The notes beneath the pieces were generated by a model that saw only the letters and a list, made by a program, of their open reading frames with translations, was not told where the DNA came from and did not search any database. Below are positions 59,301-64,000 of a stretch of 64,000 nt of DNA, in pieces. Each line of letters starts with the position of its first letter. Position 1 is the stretch's first letter. The DNA comes from Owenia fusiformis (taxonomy: Eukaryota > Annelida > Polychaeta > Sabellida > Oweniidae): NCBI GenBank assembly GCA_903813345.2, contig CAIIXF020000007.1:999730-1063729 (forward strand), written 5' to 3'. The translations under genes and the position numbers were made by a program.

Positions 59301-61421
59301 TTGTTTAACCAGGTTTCTCAATAGGTTGAAACATTTGGTATCTATGAAGGTGCATGTATTAATTTTTACAATTTCATCTTTAATTGGCCTTAACGGTAAA
59401 GGTCATACATTAAGGTGAATCAAAATTATTACTAATAACACCTCCATCATGCAAAATAATTATGTTCCACATGCTATGATTTTGTAATTGAAAATGTCAG
59501 CTTACTTGTAAGTAATATGCTATTCTATCCCCAGGAGTGGCTTGCCCAAAACTTATTAGAAATGCATCTGAAGTCAAGTTAACAGCAGTTGCACCTGAAA
59601 TACACACCCTCGAATACATATACAATACTTCAAGGTATTCAGTTGACCTGTGCAATTTTCACAAGTGATATTCCATTAAGTCCAATGCCTTTAATACAAT
59701 AAGGAAAATATAATAAATACAGTAAAACCTGTATATCTGAACACCTGGCTAATCTGAACACCTTCCAATTTGAACACTTTTTTTCGGTCCCATTTTTTCC
59801 TCCCATTGACTCCCATGTTAAAAAAACCTTGAAATCTGAACACCTCCTAATTTGAACAGTGAACAACCAGATTTGAAAAAGTGACCTGTCTAAGCTGAAC
59901 ATTTTTATCAGAAATCAAATGTCTGGACATTTCAATTAAAGCCACATATTGAGTCAATGTTATAGTTGTTATTTATCTTTACATATATACAAATGCAATC
60001 AAAGAACCAATTGTCCTAATTAACTTATTTAGTCTCAGTGACATCCCTAATTTGTGGAAAACAACAGGATGTTTTGGAAAGGTGTGAATACAGGAGTTAA
60101 TTGGTTTATCCTATTAGAAAAGAACTGGATGTTTTATTTTTGGATTAAGAGAAAGGTGTGAATCAAGAAGATAATTGATTTATCATTATTGGAAATTACC
60201 TGGATGTTTTTGGTTTGGATTAAGAGAAAGGTGAGAGTCTGGGAGATAATTGGTTTATCCTTATTGTAAATTAACTGGATGTTTTTGATTTGGATTATGA
60301 ACAGGGCTTAAATGTTTTATATCCCATGGGTCTGTTATGATAGCTAAGATTCAATCAGTAAATGTTTTATAATCACAAAAACAACACAGACGCCATTTGC
60401 AGACACTATTATATCATGAGAAGGAGAAAAAATCCAACTTCGTAATATTTGCATACATCTGAAATCCTGAATGCCTTTGATATTTTGAAGGATTATACAT
60501 CATCTCGAATGAACACTCATGAAAAATTATTTTTACTTGAAGAGGATATCTACTCAAATATTGGTAATGCTAAAAGTGCCAAGAAACAAACAACAATGAA
60601 GGACTTTTTCAAGCAAAAGTAAAGCAGTGCTATATAACCATAATATGGGATAAGCCATTTGATAAGCATAGGATTTCGTACGAGACTATCATATACTCAT
60701 ACAGTGTATTACAAAGTTTTTGCCAAAATATAAGAGTTATTTTTACTAAAATGATGAAATTGTTCAAAATATAAATAAAACATAGCATATAGGCTATAGG
60801 CCTATTGTAGAATTAACTCATCAACAACATGTTTTGTTTTCTGACTTAGTATTAAGTGTTCAATATAGTGCACTGAACAATGAAAATCCCCCCCCCGACC
60901 AACAAAATCCTCGAAATTTGAACACCTGCCAATTTGAACGCTTTTGGCTGGTCCCATGGGTGTTCGGATTAGACAGGTTTTACTGTAGTTAATAGGGGAA
61001 TGAGGCACTTACCTGAAGCTTCATTACAAATAGGTCCACCCCAGGGAAATGGACATTTACATGTAGAACAAGAGTTCTCAGGATCAAGGTAACCTCCATG
61101 TAAGCATGAAGAATGCTTTGTCTCTGCATCTTCACATTTCTCTACAATGTAAAATATATATTTGTAGTAAGATGATGAGTTTAACTACAATAATCATTAC
61201 AAGACAATACACTACACAACAATATACTTCACAACACTAATACACTACACCACACACATATTTTGATAAGCCTTTTTGATTAATTTTAAAATACCTGGAC
61301 ATATGTATTGATTTATGGCCTTTATATCCCAGAAGTTCAAGCTCACTGACTGGCCTATAGCTGTATACATCCCATCAAGAGTTGATTCTAATGTTGGATT
61401 ACTGCTGTTGACAGCATATTT
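50152..61421 (-). CDS. secreted astacin-type multidomain protein, 20 exons, N-terminus outside window
   Basis: Overview of the gene whose exons are listed singly below. All 20 exons are GT-AG bounded and phase-compatible. Their lengths sum to 3,702 bp = 1,233 residues plus TAG, with no internal stop. Order (residues counted from the first in the window): astacin C-terminus 1-42, EGF 43-85, CUB 86-206, hevein-like 207-263, repeat copy 1 264-359, trefoil 360-408, repeat copies 2-5 409-855, Thr-rich stalk 856-966, Cys-rich module 967-1026, ITIH-C/VWD-like 1027-1233. Most module borders are phase-1 introns, as in shuffled extracellular modules. Signal peptide, propeptide and the zinc-binding catalytic exons must lie beyond 64000 or be absent. 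It is likely a secreted matrix, mucus or digestive protein. Longer introns without other content: 51201-51582, 51763-52163, 53225-53539, 54056-54411, 56944-57432, 58673-59505. Confidence 0.88.
50666..50968 (-). CDS. exon S: ITIH-C / VWD-like domain, middle
   Basis: Phase 1-1. IRVRFKLLDNGISKVLDMIA, SIMLSPEAIAFNGY, CMITFRQPHLTIDVRNNG, and NTAGGMMGKY-like end at the GLLG position of ITIH proteins. Fits the beta-rich middle of that domain; similarity is moderate. Confidence 0.75.
51093..51200 (-). CDS. exon R: start of ITIH-C / VWD-like domain
   Basis: Phase 1-1. GDPHVTLPIRGSKLPLCFNF then FGKHGTISNVYTD. GDPH followed ~15 residues later by CFNF..K.GTI is the start of the C-terminal domain of inter-alpha-trypsin-inhibitor heavy chains and resembles VWD domains. 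Confidence 0.75.
51583..51762 (-). CDS. exon Q: cysteine-rich module
   Basis: Phase 1-1, ending at the strong donor G/GTGAGG. ELTICSGDNNTLDSDCEAAH, FPFCVDGHCSQCGIDDHC, and RLC: nine cysteines. No family recognised. The VDGxCxxC spacing resembles a small disulfide knot linking the stalk to the C-terminal domain. Confidence 0.75.
52164..52500 (-). repeat. coding minisatellite of the Thr-rich stalk
   Basis: On the plus strand GTTGGTACAGTTGTT recurs at 18- or 36-bp spacing with GTAGTA/GAAGTA/GTGGCT variants, about 18 units of 18 bp. All period changes are multiples of three, as expected under selection for the frame. Confidence 0.9.
52164..52856 (-). CDS. exon P: repeat domain copy 5 and Thr-rich mucin-like stalk
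   Basis: A 693-bp phase 1-1 exon. The first ~120 residues form an unsplit copy of the repeat: LNGVYSLESKRLNNRPVYSH, FFYLMHYSPEATNTWLLSPE, DAEIKLECL. The last ~110 residues are almost only Thr, Val, Pro and Ser (TTTVPTTSTTVPTT units), a likely O-glycosylated spacer encoded by an 18-bp minisatellite (52164-52500). Thr/Pro-rich stalks hold binding modules apart in mucins and peritrophic proteins. The array is likely to vary in length between alleles. Confidence 0.85.
53007..53224 (-). CDS. exon O: repeat domain copy 4, second half
   Basis: Phase 2 to 1. YLYFYNNQWIVGNNVGDSA, then AALKPDDICHPLDIYRTS and EGFDFKCYK. The clearest example of the Y.Y....W.IG...G......A..P..........F.KC core. Confidence 0.8.
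53540..53657 (-). CDS. exon N: repeat domain copy 4, first half
   Basis: Phase 1 to 2. NGCNKVFIGGDNYFGNMAKR, then FGIYKKQNQIYNKR. Short, but the acceptor (ACTTTTAG), donor and both phases fit. Without it exons M and O do not join in frame. Confidence 0.7.
53856..54055 (-). CDS. exon M: repeat domain copy 3, second half
   Basis: Phase 2 to 1 after CCTTCAAG. YIIDSDGSEYWIATADNFG, then SPSFTLNNVQGIWQEYMN and DINVKCV. Same strand order as copies 2, 4 and 5. Confidence 0.78.
54412..54553 (-). CDS. exon L: repeat domain copy 3, first half
   Basis: Phase 1 to 2. VPCLEVILNCGKTEFSGMMG, then IYALAPDLKHGRPQY and TFTEGDASL. The donor is GAA/GTAAGC. Confidence 0.75.
54665..54836 (-). CDS. exon K: repeat domain copy 2, second half
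   Basis: Phase 0 to 1. ENIYVDEESGSWKISLDGEN, then NAITPYDNRAKWLDMNNQS and YLDISCF: the tyrosine strand, SW.I strand, A.TP loop, W and final Cys shared with the other copies. Confidence 0.75.
54969..55099 (-). CDS. exon J: repeat domain copy 2, first half
   Basis: Phase 1 to 0. VDYCDNIWLSTGMQGGTLTL then SVTNRYPVYSRNGTQ: opening Cys, the variable first half, and RYPVY at the place of NRPVY/GRPQY in the other copies. Confidence 0.72.
55265..55411 (-). CDS. exon I: trefoil (P-type) domain
   Basis: Phase 1-1, one full module: LSCVVDPQKREGCPGSFSGI, TDIQCEALNCCFDNTV, VYFCFKDPY. Six cysteines in the order C..C.......GIT..QC....CCFD.......CF.P, the trefoil signature. Trefoil modules are known from mucus-associated and protective secreted proteins. 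The left end of the mariner-like element lies 72 bp away. Confidence 0.9.
55483..56475. mobile_element. foldback mariner-like element, 993 bp, two outward transposase ends
   Basis: TA-flanked (55481-55482 and 56476-56477) with ends starting CAGGGTGACCGGAAAAAAAG. The arms match for about 350 bp. The left arm encodes on the minus strand PPDFFLWGNLKDNVYQNNPE; the right arm encodes on the plus strand NPADFFLYGYLKDNLYQNNP. Both are the conserved DD(x)E-side C-terminal stretch (P.DFFL.G.LK...Y...P) of mariner-type transposases. Two inverted copies of one 3' end, so non-autonomous. In the intron between exons H and I of the astacin-type gene. Confidence 0.85.
56544..56657 (-). CDS. exon H: repeat domain copy 1, second half
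   Basis: Phase 1-1. ESPEAWTDDLESWFTTSAEM and then SSKCVES close the first repeat (W...W.......KC, as in the other copies). Lies 68 bp from the right end of the mariner-like element 55483-56475, which fills most of the intron to exon I. Confidence 0.72.
56770..56943 (-). CDS. exon G: repeat domain copy 1, first half
   Basis: Phase 1-1. NACWTYEINVDVSQLEHLVG then YSYKGMPVWRH, YLTLYMFQEDQHLYISKEI. It shares with exons J-P the pattern C, ~25 residues, (N/K)G(R/M)P(V/Q)(Y/W), aromatic strand, W or I/S strand, and a final C. I do not have a firm family name for this ~90-110-residue module; similar NGRPVY-type repeats occur in secreted proteins of marine invertebrates. Confidence 0.72.
57433..57603 (-). 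CDS. exon F: hevein-like (type 1 chitin-binding-like) module
   Basis: A whole module in one phase 1-1 exon: TSDGRCGHYFQNMEC then HGESPCCNTIGYCGNTEQHC. The RCG...C...PCC...GYCG....C cysteine order is that of hevein-type chitin-binding domains, with the aromatic-rich GYCG loop kept. It suggests binding of N-acetylglucosamine polymers; animal members of this type exist but are less studied than plant ones. The binding role is inference. Confidence 0.75.
57900..58036 (-). CDS. exon E: CUB domain, last part
   Basis: Phase 2 to phase 1. QRFCCEELPSEYFKSMGNNI then LVLFETSAEN and PRFEIRAW match the G.FC...P....S.GN.L.V.F.S......GF.A.. end of CUB domains. EGF plus CUB after the protease is the standard astacin/tolloid-like order. 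A hAT-like MITE (58201-58416) occupies the intron to exon D. Confidence 0.82.
58201..58416. mobile_element. hAT-like MITE, 216 bp
   Basis: Left end CAGTGATCTCCCCATG, right end TTTGGGGAGAACACTG, inverted repeats of about 14 bp with one or two changes; TTAGG lies at both flanks. The interior repeats CACCCAGTTG(G/A)AA. CAGTG ends suggest hAT; uncertain. In the intron between exons E and D. Confidence 0.55.
58536..58672 (-). CDS. exon D: CUB domain, middle
   Basis: Phase 0 to phase 2. MWIGLEFIGSGL then GYDACPYGWVELRTNG corresponds to the I.L.F....L......C.YD.VE.R.G core of CUB domains. The acceptor has a purine-rich end (TCTAAAAAG) and is the weakest of the gene; frame continuity supports it. 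Confidence 0.78.
59506..59594 (-). CDS. exon C: CUB domain, first part
   Basis: Phase 1 to phase 0. Encodes FLISFGQATPGDRIAYYLQ, the early strands of a CUB-like beta sandwich. Short, but acceptor (TATTTCAG) and donor (CAA/GTAAGC) are good, and it is required to link the EGF exon with exon D in frame. Confidence 0.75.
59720..60985 (+). mobile_element. pogo/Tigger-like element with remnant transposase C-terminus
   Basis: TA-flanked. Left end CAGTAAAACCTGTATATCTG, right end TTAGACAGGTTTTACTG, with many (T)GAACACC motifs next to both. At 60450-60621 one frame reads ILNAFDILKDYTSSRMNTHE, then LFLLEEDIY and KKQTTMKDFFKQK-stop, the C-terminus typical of pogo/Tigger transposases. The catalytic part is missing. 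At 60060-60300 there are three to four diverged ~60-75-bp units (GGATGTTTT at 60067, 60127, 60202, 60277). The right end lies 27 bp from the donor of exon B. Confidence 0.75.
61013..61141 (-). CDS. exon B: EGF-like domain
   Basis: Phase 1-1 exon with six cysteines: EKC, SSCLHGGYLDPENSCSCKC, then WGGPICNEA. The HGGYxDP...C.CKCPxxWGGxxC pattern is the form of EGF module that directly follows the peptidase domain in many invertebrate astacins, which supports the reading of exon A. The right end of the pogo-like element (60985) lies only 27 bp beyond the donor site. Confidence 0.88.
61295..61421 (-). CDS. exon A: C-terminal end of astacin peptidase domain
   Basis: Starts in phase 0 after CTTTTTCAG and ends in phase 1 at CCAG/GTATTT. 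YTAIGQSVSLNFWDIKAIN followed by QYIC matches the last strand and helix of astacins, where TIGQ..LS..DI..IN..Y.C is conserved; the Cys is the final one of the domain. The preceding part (NSSNPTLESTLDG) fits the loop after the Met-turn. The HExxHxxGxxH exon and SxMHY turn are not in the window, so activity cannot be judged. Confidence 0.82.
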
Positions 61422-62389
61422 CTGAAAAAGGGTATAAAAGGGTTAAAAGCAAGACTTGTGAATTTTTCAAAGAAATTTAAAAGGTCAATGTCTCATTTTA
61501 GGTCAAATGTCAATGTCGCATTTAAGGTCAAATTTGAACAACCTGGGCTATGCATCAGCTGATCTAAGAACACAGAGTTCATATATAAAGTTACCCCATG
61601 TTGAAATTGTCAATGCATAATTATATGCTGATCTTTGAACTAAACAGTGTAAACACGGTCTCCGATACTACCCAACGTAAATCGTTCCGGACTTGTTTTC
61701 CATAACCATTTGGACTCATTTCGTAGGAGAATGAGATGAGACATTCATCAGAATGGCTCAAAAAGATAATATAATTCAATCGTTTAGAAAAAAACATACA
61801 CTAACTTCTACCTAAAACATTCTTTTTCATACCCACATATCTATTTTGGCGATCGTGCCTTCATAGTTCATATTTATCGGCATTAAATAACAAAAATGCC
61901 AGAAATATGCTCTAAATCTGCATTAGTGTCATTTAACTATGTTTAAACAAAAAAATCATTCTATAAGGTGGAACAATATTCACTACATTAAAGATCGTGT
62001 TAATATTTTAACTATTTGTACCTTCAAATTTCCATAAATTACCGTAATGTAAAAAGTGGAGTTAACGACGGCGAATGGTCCTTATTCTGACACGGACTTG
62101 TCTTATAATCCCTAGGTGAACGACTGCGAATTGTACACAACGTGATAAAAATAACGATTAGGAATTGTCTTGTAATGGTATTTATACGTTCCGTTGCTTG
62201 ATGAATTGTCTATGCTTCTGGAAAAGTTGCACTTAGTATGATTATGTTTTAGAGGAGGTTTTGTACTAAATATTCACACATTTTGTAATTTCAGTTCCCA
62301 GAAACAAGTGCCACGAATGTACTTTTAAAAGTGCAGATAAAAATATATTCTTTGAACACTTCAAGAGGGACCATCCCTCAGATTTATTA
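61422..62389. other. intron upstream of exon A, nothing recognised
   Basis: No further astacin exon found here: no HExxH or SxMHYG in any frame that I can see. The next exon of the gene must be beyond the window. Confidence 0.45.
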
Positions 62390-63432
62390 TCCCATCGAAC
62401 AAAGTTCGGAGAGATATAGGGAACGCCTCCGTCCGTCCGTCTGTCCGTACGTACGTACATACGTCCGTCCGGGCAATAACTCAAATACAGTTGGCCCAAT
62501 TTTGTTCATATTTTGTACACATATACCCTATGGGGGTAGAAATTCTGTTCGTAAGCCGATTTTCAAAATGGCCACTCATTTAAAAATGGCGGCCATTTTA
62601 GTGCCGATTTTACAGTAATTTAGGTGCAATATGTAAAACTGTAATAGCAATATGTTTTAAAAATGAAAAAATTATATAGGACATTAATAAAGCTAGAAAT
62701 GTAGATATTTAAGAAGCACATGGCAGCCATCTTGAAAAATGGCGGCCTTAACTCGTTATTTTGCGATTTTTATAAATATATAAAAAAATGTAAAGAAAAT
62801 AAAAAAAAAAATTTTGCGATTTTTGCTGTAACTCGAAAAGTAGTGGAGCGATTTTGGTCATATTTGGTATGTGAATACTATAAGCATGGCACACTGTCTA
62901 ATGGCACTTTTGGTAGAAGGCGGCCATTTTGAAAAATGGCGGCCTTTACTCGTTATTTTACGATTTTTGCTGTCGAAAAGTAGTGGATCGATTTTGTTCA
63001 TATTTGGTATGTGAATACTATAAGCATGGCACACTGTCTAATGACACTTTTGGTAGAAGGCGGCCATTTTGAAAAATGGCCGCCATTTTAACGTTTTTTA
63101 CTATAACTGGAAAAGTAGTGGAGCGATTTTGTTCATATTTAGTATGTGAATACTATAAGTATGACACACTGTCTAATGACACTTTTGGTAGAAGTCGGCC
63201 ATTTTGGAAAATGGCCGCCATTTTAACTTATTTTACTATAACTCGAAAAATAGTGGAGCGATTTTGTTCATATTTGGTATGTGAGTACTATAGGCATGGC
63301 ACACTGTCTAATGACACTTTTGGTAGAAGGTGGCCATTTTGAAAAATGGATGTGCTATATACTTTGTTTGTAAATATGCCAGCCATGGCTGTTCGATGGG
63401 ATTTGCTATGCTTTGGCGTTGCTGTTGTCTAG
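62390..63432 (+). mobile_element. Helitron2/HINE-like element, copy 4
   Basis: Starts ATCCCATCGAACAAAGTTCGG, then CCGTCCGTCCGTCTGTCCGT. Ends GTTCGATGGGATTTGCTATG with CGTTGCTGTTGT and CTAG (63429-63432). The interior holds about four units of ~138 bp (62830-63350) with CATATTTGGTATGTGAATAC and CGGCCATTTT(G)AAAAATGG. Frames through these units are repeat-derived and not genes. It lies on the side of the unseen upstream part of the astacin-type gene. Confidence 0.6.
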
Positions 63433-63863
63433 TTCAGGCTTGACGTCCCTTTTCGTGATAAAGGCATATGGCGTTACAAAACACAGGATTATGGATTCCG
63501 GATGTGTGATAAATTAGGCTCAAAGCTGTCATTTGATTATGGCACCTCGATAAAGGAGGAAGAATACGTTGAACCCAGTCCTCTTCAGAAGCACATATGC
63601 GATTCACAGAGAGAACAACGTTAACCCCTGTGAAAAGAGAGCTTAGCTTTTCATATGATGAAATCGAAGATGTAATAACCTTTTCAATAACAAGTCAACA
63701 TCATTAACTGGAATATTTAGGTCACATCCAAATGGTTAAATCTAAAAAATATTCTTTTGACAATTGCTTCTCATTTATACCATTTTAAATCATGATTTTC
63801 ATTCACAATGTGGCTACTTTCATTATGAATCGGTAAAAATATAAACTAAGTATATGCAAATTA
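63433..63863. other. non-coding, nothing recognised
   Basis: Short frames only. Confidence 0.4.
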
Positions 63864-64000
63864 CAGGGTGTCCGAAAGTAAAGATGCAAATACTCTAATT
63901 TTAAGAGATTTAGGATTTTCGCATAGAAATTGCTACAGATTGTAGAGGAACATTACAATGTGTCTACCAAATCTCATTGCACATAGTCTAAACCTGTAAT
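63864..64000 (+). mobile_element. left end of a mariner-like element, cut by the window edge
   Basis: After TA the sequence starts CAGGGTGTCCGAAAGTAAAG, similar in style to the ends at 17442, 40545 and 55483 but a different subfamily. The right end is outside. Confidence 0.45.

Noticed and set aside
62331-63342. Frames of 70-95 codons (MAAIL-type starts)
   Set aside because: They repeat with the ~138-bp units of the Helitron-like element and include its CCGT run.

Overview
This window is animal nuclear DNA. It is AT-rich, has GT-AG introns and tandem arrays, and contains many remnants of mariner-like, pogo-like, hAT-like, Helitron-like and LINE elements. The gene content (a Ly6/uPAR three-finger protein; a secreted astacin-type protein with EGF, CUB, hevein-like and trefoil domains) fits an invertebrate, probably marine. 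The phylum cannot be fixed from the sequence. There are no tRNA, rRNA or CRISPR loci that I can support.

Left half, about 3.7-33.4 kb, + strand: one three-exon Ly6-type gene. Exon 1 (4262-4316) encodes a signal peptide, exon 2 (25035-25147) the first five cysteines, and exon 3 (32728-33021) the rest, including the CC..DLCN signature. The phases join exactly (1, then 0) to give 153 residues. A TATA box lies at 3677. Intron 1 (20.7 kb) holds a 6.3 kb satellite of about 56 units of 112-113 bp, a 52-bp x 17 minisatellite, two foldback elements and a Helitron-like element. A 49-bp x 9 minisatellite has amplified the 3' splice site of exon 2 itself. Intron 2 (7.6 kb) holds a 39-bp x ~32 array and a second Helitron-like element. 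Much of 23.5-31.3 kb matches 44.6-49.0 kb in the same order, so the locus has an old segmental duplication.

Middle, 34.7-42 kb: a nearly complete APE-type non-LTR retrotransposon. ORF1 has a coiled coil, an SGNH/esterase-like domain and two CCHC knuckles. ORF2 has an endonuclease and a reverse transcriptase, broken by one TGA. Next to it is a foldback mariner-like element with a 5'-truncated copy of a related LINE nested in it.

Right part, 61.4-50.1 kb, - strand: the 3' portion of a large secreted-protein gene. Twenty exons splice in frame to 1,233 residues plus stop. In order they encode the end of an astacin peptidase domain, EGF, CUB, a hevein-like chitin-binding-type module, one copy of an unnamed ~90-110-residue repeat, a trefoil domain, four more copies of the repeat, a Thr-rich mucin-like stalk, a Cys-rich module, and a C-terminal region resembling the inter-alpha-trypsin-inhibitor heavy-chain C-terminus. 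The catalytic exons would lie beyond the right edge. Three DNA transposons sit in its introns.

The two observations most worth following are the amplified splice-acceptor array of the Ly6 gene and the domain architecture of the astacin-type protein. All similarity statements come from reading by eye; no database search was run.
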